DNA from: Aquabacterium sp. A7-Y
GTDB taxonomy: Bacteria > Pseudomonadota > Gammaproteobacteria > Burkholderiales > Burkholderiaceae_C
Length of the DNA: 64,000 nucleotides
Assembly: GCF_026153205.1 (NCBI RefSeq)
Contig: NZ_JAPFBW010000025.1
Span: forward strand, 1 to 64,000
Direction: 5' to 3'
The translations under genes were made by a program, and so were the position numbers. Shown here one piece after another: positions 19,778 through 29,090 of this stretch (the first letter of the stretch is position 1; every line of letters begins with the position of its first letter). Under the pieces are notes generated by a model that was not told where the DNA came from, searched no databases, and saw only the letters and a program-made list of their open reading frames with translations.

Positions 19778-20613
19778 CACAGCAGGCTCAGCGTGAGGGC
19801 GATGGGGAAAACCGGCAGCAGCGCGTCGATGCGGTCGAGCACGCCACCGTGGCCGGGCAGCAGCTGGCTGCTGTCCTTGGCGCCGACGCTGCGCTTGACG
19901 AGCGACTCGAACAGGTCGCCGACGACACTCATCGCGGCGAGGAAAACGCAGACCACCAGCAGGCCGACCCACCCGAAACGAGCCTGCAGCCCGGTGTAGA
20001 TGCTGGGCGAGCCGAGCGTGCCGGCGCGGTCGACCAGCACCCAGGCCACCGCCAGCACCAGCACGCCGACCATGCCGCTCCAGACACCTTCCCAGCTCTT
20101 GCCGGGGCTGATCGCCGGAGCCAGCTTGCGGCGCCCGAAGGCACGGCCGCCGAAATAGGCGGCGATGTCGGCCGCCCACACCAGGCAGAACACGGACAGG
20201 AGGTAGGCGACGCCGGAGGCCTTGGCGCGCGTCAGCGCGACCCAGGTCAGCCACAGCATCACCACACCCAGCCCCAGGCGCAGCGCGACGGGCACCGCCG
20301 GCCACCAGGGCGGACCGCGCCTGAGCACCAGCGCCCCGCCCAGCACCCAGGCCGCGGTGGCGGCCCACCACAGCCAGGGCTGTTCCAGCAGCGACAGCTC
20401 CAGCCCCCAGGTGGCGGCGCACAGCCCGCCCACCACGGTGCCCAGCAGCACCGAGCCGGCCTCGCCGGCGCCGTTGAGCCGGCCCCATTCCCAGCCGGCC
20501 GCGGCCACCACACCGATGCTGAGCAGCGCAAAAGGCCAGACCTTGGGCACCAGCAGGGCCGGCAGCAGCACCGCCAGCAACAGCAGCGCCGTGATGACAC
20601 GTTGCCTCAGCAT
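19777..20613 (-). CDS. cdsA: Phosphatidate cytidylyltransferase
   Basis: CdsA makes CDP-diacylglycerol from phosphatidic acid and CTP, the branch point of phospholipid synthesis. The 278-residue protein is mostly hydrophobic, with about eight membrane segments. It has the C-terminal family signature around [19 protein letters not shown] and [16 protein letters not shown]. The start ATG at 20613 begins [15 protein letters not shown]; the open frame upstream is soluble and unlike the family. It sits 4 bases after uppS. Confidence 0.95.
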   Translation of the reverse strand: MLRQRVITALLLLAVLLPALLVPKVWPFALLSIGVVAAAGWEWGRLNGAGEAGSVLLGTVVGGLCAATWGLELSLLEQPWLWWAATAAWVLGGALVLRRGPPWWPAVPVALRLGLGVVMLWLTWVALTRAKASGVAYLLSVFCLVWAADIAAYFGGRAFGRRKLAPAISPGKSWEGVWSGMVGVLVLAVAWVLVDRAGTLGSPSIYTGLQARFGWVGLLVVCVFLAAMSVVGDLFESLVKRSVGAKDSSQLLPGHGGVLDRIDALLPVFPIALTLSLL

Positions 20614-20617
20614 GGAC

Positions 20618-21358
20618 TCAGACTCCTTGAGGGTCGAGTGCCGGGGCCGCCGCCTGGACGCCGCCGAAACGGCGCTCGCGCCGGGCGAAGGCGGCCATCG
20701 CGGCGTCGAGTTCGGCTTCACCGAACTCGGGCCACAAGCAGTCGGTGAAATAAAGCTCCGAGTATGCCGTCTGCCACAGCAGGAAGTTGCTGATGCGCAG
20801 TTCGCCGCCGGTGCGGATGAACAGGTCGGGGTCGGGTGCGTAGCTCAACGCCATGTAGCGCGACAGCGCCGCCTCGGTGAGCTCGGCGCCGGTCAGACCA
20901 TCGGCGACGGCGCGCTGGCAGGCCTGCACGATGTCCCAGCGGCCGCCGTAGTTGAAGGCCACCGACAGGACCAGGCGGTTGTTGTGCCGCGTGGCAGCCT
21001 CGGCGCGATCCCAGGAGGCTCGCACCTTCTCGGACACCGCACTGCGGTCGCCGACGATGCGGATGCGCACACCCTCCTCCGCCAGCCGCTCGACGTGCTT
21101 GGCGACGGCCACCAGCACCAGGCTCATCAGGCCGGAGACCTCGTCGGCCGGGCGCCGCCAGTTCTCCGACGAGAACGCGAACACGGTGAGATATTCGACA
21201 CCGCGCAGCACGCAGGCCTTGACCGTGCGCACCAGCGCATCGACGCCCTGCTCATGCCCGAAAGCGCGCGGCATGAAACGCTTGTTGGCCCAGCGCCCGT
21301 TGCCATCCATCACGATGGCGACGTGGCGGGGCACGGCGGTCTGGTCTGGCAACGCCAT
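20618..21358 (-). CDS. uppS: Di-trans,poly-cis-undecaprenyl diphosphate synthase
   Basis: UppS builds the C55 lipid carrier for peptidoglycan and LPS from FPP and IPP. The 246-residue product has HVAIVMDGNGRWANKR with the catalytic Asp, VEYLTVFAFSSENWRRP, and PDLFIRTGGELRISNFLLWQ near the end. The ATG at 21358 was chosen because the upstream 14 codons lack family similarity. It lies between frr and cdsA. Confidence 0.96.
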   Translation of the reverse strand: MALPDQTAVPRHVAIVMDGNGRWANKRFMPRAFGHEQGVDALVRTVKACVLRGVEYLTVFAFSSENWRRPADEVSGLMSLVLVAVAKHVERLAEEGVRIRIVGDRSAVSEKVRASWDRAEAATRHNNRLVLSVAFNYGGRWDIVQACQRAVADGLTGAELTEAALSRYMALSYAPDPDLFIRTGGELRISNFLLWQTAYSELYFTDCLWPEFGEAELDAAMAAFARRERRFGGVQAAAPALDPQGV

Positions 21359-21389
21359 CTGGGGGCCCCGTCCTTGACGCCTGTCGGCC

Positions 21390-21950
21390 TCAGACCGCAA
21401 GGATCTCGGCTTCCTTGCCGGCGATCAGCTTGTCGATCTCGGCGATGGTGCGGTCGGTGAGCTTCTGGATCTCGTCCTGGGAGCGACGCTCGTCGTCCTC
21501 GGTGATCAGCTTGTCCTTGAGCAGCTTCTTGGCCTGCTCGTTGGCATCGCGGCGCAGGTTGCGTACCGCCACCTTGGCATCCTCGCCGGCGTGCTTGACG
21601 ACCTTGGTCAGGTCGCGGCGGCGCTCCTCGGTCAGCGGCGGCATCGGCACGCGGATCAGGTCGCCTTGCGAGGCGGGGTTCAGGCCCAGGTCCGACTCGC
21701 GGATGGCCTTCTCGATCTTGGCGCCCATGCCCTTTTCCCAGGGCTGCACGCTGATGGTGCGAGCATCGAGCAGCGTGACGTTGGCCACCTGGCTGATCGC
21801 GACCATGGAGCCGTAGTACTCGACCTGGACCTGGTCGAGCAGGCCGGGGTGGGCACGGCCGGTGCGGATCTTGGTCAGCTCGTGCTTGTAGGCTTCGACC
21901 GATTTCTGCATCTTCTGCTCGGTCGTTTTCTTGATGTCTGCAATGCTCAT
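21390..21950 (-). CDS. frr: Ribosome recycling factor
   Basis: RRF, with EF-G, splits the ribosome after termination. The 186-residue protein has [20 protein letters not shown] at the start. [19 protein letters not shown] and a C-terminal helical part with [15 protein letters not shown] follow. The long frame open upstream is unrelated; the ATG at 21950 gives the exact family length. It follows pyrH by 13 bases. Confidence 0.98.
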   Translation of the reverse strand: MSIADIKKTTEQKMQKSVEAYKHELTKIRTGRAHPGLLDQVQVEYYGSMVAISQVANVTLLDARTISVQPWEKGMGAKIEKAIRESDLGLNPASQGDLIRVPMPPLTEERRRDLTKVVKHAGEDAKVAVRNLRRDANEQAKKLLKDKLITEDDERRSQDEIQKLTDRTIAEIDKLIAGKEAEILAV

Positions 21951-21963
21951 GAGTTCGTACTCC

Positions 21964-22674
21964 TCACACGTGGACGAGGGTGCCCTCGTCTTCGCCGAGC
22001 ACGACCTGCTTGAGGGCGCCCGGCTTGAAGATGCTGAACACCTTGATCGGCAGCTTCTGGTCGCGGCACAACGCGAACGCGGTCGCATCGAGGACCTGCA
22101 GGTTCTTGATGATGGCCTCGTCGAAGCTGATCTTCGTGTAGCGGGTGGCGCTCGGATCCTTTTTCGGGTCGGCGGAGTAGACACCGTCGACCTTGGTGGC
22201 CTTGAGCATGATGGCCGCGCCGATCTCGGCACCGCGCAGCGCCGCCGCGGTGTCGGTGGTGAAGAAGGGGTTGCCGGTGCCGGCCGCGAAGATCACGACC
22301 TTGCCCTCTTCCAGGTATTGCAGCGCCTTCGGACGCACATAGGGCTCGACCACCTGCTCGATGCCGATGGCGGACATCACGCGGGCGACCATGCCTTCCT
22401 GGCGCATCGTGTCGGCCAGCGCCAGCGCGTTCATCACGGTCGCCAGCATGCCCATGTAGTCGGCCGTGGCTCGGTCCATCCCGACCGAGCCGCCGGCGAC
22501 GCCGCGGAAGATGTTGCCACCGCCGATCACGACCGCCACTTCACAACCCAAGGCCGTCACCTCCTGGATCTCGCGCACCATGCGGACGATGGTGGCCCGG
22601 TTGATGCCGTAGGCATCGTCGCCCATCAGGGCCTCACCGGAAAGCTTGAGCAGGATGCGCTTGTAGGCCGGCAT
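21964..22674 (-). CDS. pyrH: UMP kinase
   Basis: PyrH phosphorylates UMP to UDP and is allosterically controlled in bacteria. The 236-residue amino-acid-kinase-fold protein has [41 protein letters not shown] and [19 protein letters not shown]. Neighbours tsf and frr are the usual ones. Confidence 0.98.
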   Translation of the reverse strand: MPAYKRILLKLSGEALMGDDAYGINRATIVRMVREIQEVTALGCEVAVVIGGGNIFRGVAGGSVGMDRATADYMGMLATVMNALALADTMRQEGMVARVMSAIGIEQVVEPYVRPKALQYLEEGKVVIFAAGTGNPFFTTDTAAALRGAEIGAAIMLKATKVDGVYSADPKKDPSATRYTKISFDEAIIKNLQVLDATAFALCRDQKLPIKVFSIFKPGALKQVVLGEDEGTLVHV

Positions 22675-22739
22675 TCAGTTCCTCCTGGAGTACGGCAGGT
22701 CTCGGGTGCGAAGTGTAGGGGATGGCGGGGCGGTTCTTC

Positions 22740-23618
22740 TTACTGGCCCTTGGCAGCGGCGACCTGGGCTGCCACTTCGGCAGCGAAGTCGTCCTGTTTC
22801 TTCTCGATGCCTTCGCCGACCACGTAGAGGGTGAAGCCCTTGACGGTGGTGTTGGCGGCCTTGAGCATCTGCTCGACGGTCTGCTTGTCGTTCTTCACGA
22901 AGGGCTGGTTCAGCAGTGACACTTCCTTCAGGTACTTCTGCACCGAGCCCTCGACCATCTTGGCAACGATGTCGGCCGGCTTGCCGCTCTCGGCCGCCTT
23001 CTGCTCGGCCACCGAACGCTCCTTGGCGATCAGCTCGGCGGGCACCTGGTCGGCCGACAGCGACACCGGCTTCATCGCGGCGATGTGCATCGCGACGTCC
23101 TTGGCGGCCACGTCGTCCCCGGTGTACTCGACCACCACGCCGATGCGGGTGCCATGCAGGTAGCTGACCAGCTTGCTGTCGCCGCTGAAACGCTTGAAGC
23201 GGCGGATCGTCATGTTCTCGCCGATCTTGCCGATCAGGCCGGAGCGGATCTGCTCGACGGTCTGGCCGCCGACGTCCAGCGCCGACAGGGCCGCCACATC
23301 GGCCGGGCCTTGTTTGGCGATGACTTCCGCGAGGGTCTTGCCGAAGGCCAGGAAGTCGTCGTTCTTGGTGACGAAATCGGTCTCGCAGTTCAGCTCCAGC
23401 AGGGCGCCGGTGTTGCCTTCGATGTAGGCGGCCACGATGCCCTCGGCGGTCACACGCGAGGCGGCCTTGCTGGCCTTGTTGCCGAGCTTGACACGCAGGA
23501 TCTCCTCGGCGCGATTCAGGTCGCCGTCGGCTTCGGTCAGGGCCTTCTTGCACTCCATCATCGGCGCGTCGGTCTTGGCGCGCAGTTCGGCGACCATGCT
23601 TGCGGTAATTGCGGGCAT
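22740..23618 (-). CDS. tsf: Elongation factor Ts
   Basis: EF-Ts is the nucleotide exchange factor for EF-Tu. The 292-residue product has the N-terminal UBA-like domain ([20 protein letters not shown]) and the core motif [15 protein letters not shown]. Long dimerisation and C-terminal helical parts follow. A terminator-like hairpin lies between it and the upstream rpsB, so some of its transcription may be by read-through. Confidence 0.98.
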   Translation of the reverse strand: MPAITASMVAELRAKTDAPMMECKKALTEADGDLNRAEEILRVKLGNKASKAASRVTAEGIVAAYIEGNTGALLELNCETDFVTKNDDFLAFGKTLAEVIAKQGPADVAALSALDVGGQTVEQIRSGLIGKIGENMTIRRFKRFSGDSKLVSYLHGTRIGVVVEYTGDDVAAKDVAMHIAAMKPVSLSADQVPAELIAKERSVAEQKAAESGKPADIVAKMVEGSVQKYLKEVSLLNQPFVKNDKQTVEQMLKAANTTVKGFTLYVVGEGIEKKQDDFAAEVAAQVAAAKGQ

Positions 23619-23684
23619 TTCCTATCTCCAGTTCTCTTGCATGCTCCGGGCCCGCGGGCCCGGCATCAGAATCAGACGCTGCTG

Positions 23685-23708
23685 AAAAAAAGGGGCTGTA
23701 GCAGCCCC
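23685..23708 (-). terminator. Terminator or attenuator between rpsB and tsf
   Basis: On the minus strand a perfect 7-bp stem (GGGGCTG/CAGCCCC, 3-base loop) is followed by seven T. It lies 25 bases after the rpsB stop and 67 bases before tsf. It would reduce tsf-pyrH-frr transcription relative to rpsB. Confidence 0.8.
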
Positions 23709-23732
23709 GTTTTCAGCACTGCGGGGAGTGCG

Positions 23733-24482
23733 TCAGGCGGCTTCGTTGACTTCCACGAACTCGTCGTCACCACCGGCACCGGCGGCCTGCACGACCTCGT
23801 TCACGGCGTTGGCCTTGCCTTCCAACACCGCATCGGCGACCGCACGGGCGTAGAGCGCCACGGCCTTGGAGGAATCGTCGTTGCCGGGGATGACGTAGTC
23901 GATCTCGGCCGGGGAGTGGTTGCTGTCGACCACGCCGATCACCGGGATGCCCAGCTTCTTGGCTTCGGCGACGGCGATCTTGTGGTAGCCGACGTCGATG
24001 ACGAACAGCGCGTCAGGCAGCGCGTTCATGTCCTGGATGCCGCCGATGTCCTTTTCCAGCTTGGCGATCTCGCGCTGGAACAGCAGGCCTTCCTTCTTGT
24101 TCATCGACTCCAGGCCGGTCTCGACCTGGGCTTGCATGTCCTTCAGCTTCTTCAGCGAGGTCTTGACCGTCTTGAAGTTGGTCAGCATGCCGCCCAGCCA
24201 ACGCTGGTCGACATAGGGCATGCCGGCGCGCTGCGCCTCGGTGGCGACGAACTCGCGCGCCTGGCGCTTGGTGCCCACCATCAGGATGGTGCCGCGCTTG
24301 GCGGAGAGCTGACGCACGAACTTCATCGCTTCCTCGAAAAGAGGCAGGGTCTTCTCGAGGTTGATGATGTGGATCTTGTTGCGATGGCCGAAGATGTAGG
24401 GGGCCATCTTGGGGTTCCAGAAGCGGGTCTGGTGTCCGAAGTGGACACCGGCTTCCAGCATTTCGCGCATGGTCACGGGCAT
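23733..24482 (-). CDS. rpsB: 30S ribosomal protein S2
   Basis: S2 binds the 30S head-body junction and helps recruit S1. The 249-residue protein starts [20 protein letters not shown] and has [36 protein letters not shown] and [10 protein letters not shown] short acidic tail ([13 protein letters not shown]) ends it. The ATG at 24482 matches the family start; an in-frame ATG four codons upstream is less likely. It leads the rpsB-tsf-pyrH-frr cluster after a 291-base divergent gap. Confidence 0.98.
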   Translation of the reverse strand: MPVTMREMLEAGVHFGHQTRFWNPKMAPYIFGHRNKIHIINLEKTLPLFEEAMKFVRQLSAKRGTILMVGTKRQAREFVATEAQRAGMPYVDQRWLGGMLTNFKTVKTSLKKLKDMQAQVETGLESMNKKEGLLFQREIAKLEKDIGGIQDMNALPDALFVIDVGYHKIAVAEAKKLGIPVIGVVDSNHSPAEIDYVIPGNDDSSKAVALYARAVADAVLEGKANAVNEVVQAAGAGGDDEFVEVNEAA

Positions 24483-24773
24483 GTCTTGCTCCAAAGGTTG
24501 GGTCTAAAATCCGGCGCACATTGCAACCATCACTAACCGGTTGCAACACCTTCAAACCGCCGGGTTTGCGATTTGTCTGCCTGGGCTCCGTTCTATCGGA
24601 TCCAATCGAGTCAGGTTCCATCAGCCGGGCAGCTTCCGGGAAGCTGCAGCCTCGATCCCGCTTGACGACTGCAACAGTGTTGCAAAAGCATCCGGCATCA
24701 AGGCCCTGGTGGCTCTGAACGGCGGGGCGTCGAAGGGGCCCGCCCAGGTAAACCCGAAGAGTATAACAGCTCC
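24483..24773. other. Divergent gap between rpsB and the amidase gene
   Basis: No gene is seen in these 291 bases. A TATACT hexamer read on the minus strand (24765-24760) and a TATAAC hexamer read on the plus strand (24762-24767) overlap next to the amidase ATG. Neither has a good -35. If the minus-strand one is used, rpsB would have a leader of roughly 270 bases. TTGCAA-type motifs recur in the leader (near 24520, 24545, 24670 and 24680), meaning unknown. Confidence 0.35.
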
Positions 24774-26132
24774 ATGTACATCGACCTGATTTCGGCACGC
24801 AGCGCCGTGAACGAGCGCCGCGAGCGCGCCGCCGACCTGCTGGCCGCGGCCCGCGCTGCCGCGGGTTCCGAGGCCTGCCGCCATGTTTTCCTGCGCCGCT
24901 TCGACGCGCAAGCCTCGGCGGCCGCCGAGGCAGCCGACCGCGCGCTGGCAGCGGGCGCCCCGCTGCCGCCGCTGGCGGGCCTGGCCGTCAGCATCAAGGA
25001 CTTGTTCGATGTCGCCGGCCAGCCGACGACGGCGGGCTCGGTGGTGCTGGCCGGCACGCCGCCGGCCCGCGCCGATGCCCTCGCCGTGGCACGCCTGCGT
25101 CGAGCGGGCGCGGCCCTGGTGGGCCACACCAACATGACCGAGTTTGCCTTCTCGGGGGTCGGCTGGAATCCGCACCACGGCACGCCGGCCAACGCCGGCA
25201 CCCGGCGCGTCGATCCCGAGGGCGCGCGCATTCCCGGCGGATCGAGTTCCGGCGCGGCAGTCTCGGTCGCGGCCGGCGCGGCCTGGGCGGCACTCGGCTC
25301 GGACACCGGGGGATCGATCCGTATCCCGGCCGCCCTGCAGGGCCTGGTCGGCTTCAAGAACACCGCCCGACTGACGCCGCTGACCGGCGCAGTGCCGCTG
25401 TCCACGACGCTGGACACCGCCTGCGCCCTCACCCGCTCGGTGCGCGACGCGGTCCTGCTGCACGAGGTGCTGGCCGCGCGCGAGGTGGCGCTGAGCCGCC
25501 GCCCCTTGGGCGCCTGGCGGCTCGCGGTGGTACGGCAGACGATGCAGGACGAGTTGGACCAGACGGTCGCCGCGGCCTTCGAGACGGCACTCGCGACGCT
25601 GCGACGCGGCGGCGCCCGCATCGAGGAGATCGAACTCGCCGAGATCGGCGAGCTGAGCCGGATCCAGGCCACCGGGGGTTTCTCCGCCGCCGAGAGCTGG
25701 GCCTGGCACCGCCGCCTGCTGGAGCGCGACGGTGAGCGCTACGATCCGCGCGTCGCACAGCGCATCCGCCGCGGCGCGGCCATGACAGCGGCCGAGTACA
25801 TCGAGTTGCAGCAGGCCCGTGCGGCCTGGATCGCCCGCATGGAGTCGGCCCTGGCCGGCTTCGACGCGGTGCTCTCGCCCACCGTGCCCATCACGGCGCC
25901 GGCCATTGCCTCGATCGCGCAGGACGACGCCGAGTTTTTCCGTGTCAACGCCCTGCTGCTGCGCAACACCTCGGTCGTCAACATGCTGGACGGCTGCGCG
26001 CTGTCCTTGCCCTGCCACGACCCCGGGCAGCTGCCGGTCGGCCTGATGGTCTGGGCCGGGCCGCTGGCCGACGACCGCGTGCTCGACGTCTCGCTGGCCA
26101 TCGAAGCGCAACTGACGCTGCGGGGGCGCTGA
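24774..26132 (+). CDS. Amidase-signature family amidase
   Basis: This is a hydrolase of amides (C-N bonds) with the Ser-cisSer-Lys triad. The 452-residue product has Lys75 in AVSIKDLFDVAG, the Ser cluster at 157-159 in IPGGSSSGAAVS, and nucleophile Ser181 in GSDTGGSIRIPAALQG. It resembles GatA/AtzF-type enzymes, but no gatB or gatC is near, so a role in tRNA amidation is unlikely. Substrate is unknown. It is the first of three tightly spaced plus-strand genes; the DadA-like gene follows after 4 bases, which hints at use of amino-acid amides (inference). Confidence 0.88.
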   Translation: MYIDLISARSAVNERRERAADLLAAARAAAGSEACRHVFLRRFDAQASAAAEAADRALAAGAPLPPLAGLAVSIKDLFDVAGQPTTAGSVVLAGTPPARADALAVARLRRAGAALVGHTNMTEFAFSGVGWNPHHGTPANAGTRRVDPEGARIPGGSSSGAAVSVAAGAAWAALGSDTGGSIRIPAALQGLVGFKNTARLTPLTGAVPLSTTLDTACALTRSVRDAVLLHEVLAAREVALSRRPLGAWRLAVVRQTMQDELDQTVAAAFETALATLRRGGARIEEIELAEIGELSRIQATGGFSAAESWAWHRRLLERDGERYDPRVAQRIRRGAAMTAAEYIELQQARAAWIARMESALAGFDAVLSPTVPITAPAIASIAQDDAEFFRVNALLLRNTSVVNMLDGCALSLPCHDPGQLPVGLMVWAGPLADDRVLDVSLAIEAQLTLRGR

Positions 26133-26136
26133 GGAC

Positions 26137-27453
26137 ATGCACATCGCCATCATCGGGGCGGGCATCGCCGGCGTCACTGCCGCCCATGCGCTGGCTGCCC
26201 AGGGCCACCGGGTCACCGTCTTCGAGCGCCGCGGCAGCGTCGCCGCCGAGGCCAGCTTCGCCCACCTCGGGCTGATCGCGCCGAGCGGCGCCGGGCCCGG
26301 CAGCTTCGACGCCACGCCGCCACTCGCGGAACGCGGCCGCTGGGGCCTGCATCCCCAGGCCCACCTGCGTCCCGGCTGGGACGCCGCGGCCTGGCGCTGG
26401 CTGTGGCAGGCGCGCCAGGCCGCCGCGCCACGCCGCGCCACCGCACAGAAAAGCCTGGGCGAGCTGGCCCGCTACGGCCGGCTGCAACTGCTCAAGCTGG
26501 TCGCAGCGCACCGCCTGGAGTACGAGCGCGCCGACGGCCACCTGGTGCTGCTGTGCAGCGCCAAACAGCTGGACGAGGCCCGGCAGGGCCTCGTCGACCT
26601 GAAGGCCCGCGGCGTCGAGGCCCGCCTGCTCGACGCCGCCGCCTGCCGCGCGCTGGAGCCGGGCCTGCAGGGCGGCACGGCCCTGGCCGGTGGCCTGCAC
26701 TTCCCGCAGGACGAGGTCGGCAACTGCCGCCAGTTCGCCCACCTGCTCAAGGAAGCGGGCGAGCGCGCCGGCGTGGAGTTCCGTTTCTGCACCGAGGTCA
26801 CCGGGATCACGTCCGGCCCCTCCCCCGCCTTGCGCAGCATCGAGCTGGCCGAGACGACCGCCTTCCTGCAAAGCCGCCAGGAGCTGGCAGCCGACAGCGG
26901 CAACAGCGGCATGGAGGAACACTTCGACGCCGTGATGCTGTGCGCCGGCGCACAGGCCGCCCCCCTGCTGCGCCAGCTGGGGCTGCGGCTGCCGCTGCTG
27001 CCCATCTACGGCTACACCATCACCGCGACCCTGCGCGACTATGACCGCGGCCCGCGCTCGGCCGTCACCGACGCGCAAGCCGGCATCGGCATCGCGCGCC
27101 TGGGCCATCGTGTGCGGGTGAGCGGCGGCATCGAGATCGGCACCGCGCCGCACCAGCACCACGAAGCCCTGCTGCGCCCGCTCTACGAGGCGCTGGACCG
27201 CTGGTTCCCGGGGGCTGCCCACACGCACCGCAACCACGCGCAGGCCTGGAAAGGCGCCAGCCCCACCTTGCCCGACGGCTTGCCGGTGCTGGGCGCCAGC
27301 GTGGTCCCCGGCATCTGGCTCAACCTGGGCCACGGCACCCAGGGCTGGGCCCTGGCCTGCGGCGCCGCCCGCCTGCTGGCGGACCGGATCTCGGGTCGCA
27401 GCCCGGACCTCGCGCTCGGGCCGTTCGAGCCGGCGCGGCTGCAGGAGCGCTAA
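26137..27453 (+). CDS. FAD-dependent oxidoreductase, D-amino acid dehydrogenase (DadA)-like
   Basis: This flavoprotein probably oxidises D-amino acids to keto acids and ammonia, passing electrons to the respiratory chain. The 438-residue product has the FAD-binding GxGxxG at residues 7-12 (HIAIIGAGIAGVTAAH), Glu30 at the end of strand two, and a DAO-family C-terminus with GLPVLGAS and GHGTQGWALACGAARLLAD. DadA-type features such as YGYTITATL are present. It lies between the amidase and nnr genes with 1-4 base gaps, so it is part of one transcription unit. The exact substrate is uncertain. Confidence 0.83.
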   Translation: MHIAIIGAGIAGVTAAHALAAQGHRVTVFERRGSVAAEASFAHLGLIAPSGAGPGSFDATPPLAERGRWGLHPQAHLRPGWDAAAWRWLWQARQAAAPRRATAQKSLGELARYGRLQLLKLVAAHRLEYERADGHLVLLCSAKQLDEARQGLVDLKARGVEARLLDAAACRALEPGLQGGTALAGGLHFPQDEVGNCRQFAHLLKEAGERAGVEFRFCTEVTGITSGPSPALRSIELAETTAFLQSRQELAADSGNSGMEEHFDAVMLCAGAQAAPLLRQLGLRLPLLPIYGYTITATLRDYDRGPRSAVTDAQAGIGIARLGHRVRVSGGIEIGTAPHQHHEALLRPLYEALDRWFPGAAHTHRNHAQAWKGASPTLPDGLPVLGASVVPGIWLNLGHGTQGWALACGAARLLADRISGRSPDLALGPFEPARLQER

Positions 27454-27454
27454 G

Positions 27455-29008
27455 GTGTCGCAGCGCCTGCGCCCGGTGCTGCCGGCCGGCTCGGCAAGAG
27501 CTGCGAGCTGGCCGCTGCACGATCTCGCGGCCAGCCGGGCCCTGGAGGCCGCCGCCACCGAGACGCTGCCTCCCTACACGCTGATGCAGCGCGCCGGAGC
27601 CGCGGTGGCCCGCCTGGCGATGGCGGTCGCGCCGCATGCGCCACGGCTCTGGGTCGCTGCCGGTCCGGGCAACAACGGCGGCGACGGACTGGAGGCCGCC
27701 TTGCAACTGCAGATCGCCGGCAAGGCGGTGGCGGTCAGCCTGTACGGCGAGGCGGCGCGGCTGCCGGCCGATGCCCGGACCGCGCTGGAGCGCTGCCAGG
27801 CGGCGGGGGTGCGGATCGAGCCGGGAGGCGTCGAGCGGCCGGCCGGGATCGACGCTGAAACCGGCGCCGCCCTGGCCGTGGACGCCCTGCTCGGGCTGGG
27901 CAGCTCGCGCGCCCCTGCCGGCCTGCTGGCGCAGGGGGTGGCGCAGTTGCGCCGGTGGCGCGGACCGGTGCTGGCCGTGGACCTGCCGACCGGGCTCGAC
28001 GCCGGCAGCGGGCAAGCGCTCGGCGGCGACATCGAGGCCTGCGTGCGCGCCGACCACACCTTGGCGCTGCTGACGCTCAAGCCGGGACTGTTCACCGGCC
28101 ACGGGCGCGACCTCGCCGGCCGTGTCTGGTTCGACGACCTCGGCGTGGCACCCGGCGACGGCGCGACAGCTGAACTGCGCAGCGGCAGCACCGGCCTGCA
28201 TCCGCGGCGCACTCACGCACAACACAAGGGCAGCTTCGGCGACGTGCTGGTGCTGGGCGGCGCGCCCGGCATGAGCGGAGCCGCGCTGCTGGCCGCACGT
28301 GCAGCGCTCGCCGCCGGGGCGGGACGGGTCTATGCCTGCCCGCTGGACGAGGCGTTGCCCCCCCTCGACGCGGGGATGCCGGAGCTGATGTTCCGCCGCG
28401 TCGAGGCGGCCCGGCGCATGGACTGGCAGGCACTGACCCTGGTCTGCGGATGCGGCGGCGGCGAGGCGGTGCGCGCGGTCTTGCCCCAGGCTTTGAGCCG
28501 CGGCGGCCGGCTGGTGCTCGATGCCGACGCGCTCAACGCGCTCGCGGCCGACCCCTCGCTGCAGCGGCTTCTGCAGGCGCGCTCGGCGCGCGGCCTGCCG
28601 ACGGTGCTGACGCCCCACCCCCTTGAAGCCGGGCGGCTGCTGCAATGCAGCGCTGCCGAGGTCCAGGCGCAACGTCTGGAGGCCGCCGCGGAGCTGGCTC
28701 GGCGCCACGGCTGCGTGGTGGTGCTCAAGGGCTCGGGCAGCATCGTGGCCGCACCCGGTGCGCCGACCGCCGTCAACGCGAGCGGCAATGCCGCACTCGC
28801 GACCGCCGGCACCGGGGACGTGCTGGCCGGCTGGTTGGGCGGGCTGTGGTCGCAGGGACTGGAGGTGCGCGATGCCGCCTTGTTGGCCGTGTTCGAGCAC
28901 GGCACGGCGGCGGATCGATGGCTGTCCCGGGTCGGCACGACAGGCCCGCTGCCCGCCAGCCAGCTGATCCGCGAACTCGCTGCCGGATCGAGGTCGCCCG
29001 GCCCATGA
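27455..29008 (+). CDS. nnr: Bifunctional NAD(P)H-hydrate repair enzyme Nnr
   Basis: Nnr repairs damaged NADHX/NADPHX. The N-terminal YjeF_N epimerase has AGPGNNGGDGLEAA and VDALLGLG. The C-terminal dehydratase/kinase-like domain has HKGSFGDVLVLGGAPGMSG, VLDADALNALA and ATAGTGDVLAGWLGG. Both domains are in one 517-residue chain, as in Escherichia coli YjeF. The start is a GTG one base after the upstream stop. It is the last gene of the amidase-DadA-nnr group. Its stop codon overlaps the terminator of the convergent rnr gene. Confidence 0.95.
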   Translation: MSQRLRPVLPAGSARAASWPLHDLAASRALEAAATETLPPYTLMQRAGAAVARLAMAVAPHAPRLWVAAGPGNNGGDGLEAALQLQIAGKAVAVSLYGEAARLPADARTALERCQAAGVRIEPGGVERPAGIDAETGAALAVDALLGLGSSRAPAGLLAQGVAQLRRWRGPVLAVDLPTGLDAGSGQALGGDIEACVRADHTLALLTLKPGLFTGHGRDLAGRVWFDDLGVAPGDGATAELRSGSTGLHPRRTHAQHKGSFGDVLVLGGAPGMSGAALLAARAALAAGAGRVYACPLDEALPPLDAGMPELMFRRVEAARRMDWQALTLVCGCGGGEAVRAVLPQALSRGGRLVLDADALNALAADPSLQRLLQARSARGLPTVLTPHPLEAGRLLQCSAAEVQAQRLEAAAELARRHGCVVVLKGSGSIVAAPGAPTAVNASGNAALATAGTGDVLAGWLGGLWSQGLEVRDAALLAVFEHGTAADRWLSRVGTTGPLPASQLIRELAAGSRSPGP

Positions 29009-29041
29009 AAAAGATGCAGGCCGCACCTGGCGGCCTGCATC
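29008..29041 (-). terminator. Rho-independent terminator after rnr
   Basis: A perfect 12-bp stem (GATGCAGGCCGC and complement, 5-base loop) lies at 29013-29041 and is followed on the minus strand by TTTTT. It is poorer for the plus strand, which lacks a T run. Confidence 0.85.
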
Positions 29042-29090
29042 GGCGAAAAACAGGCAGGCAAGCCGCCCGGTCCGGGGCTCCTCGCGGCGC

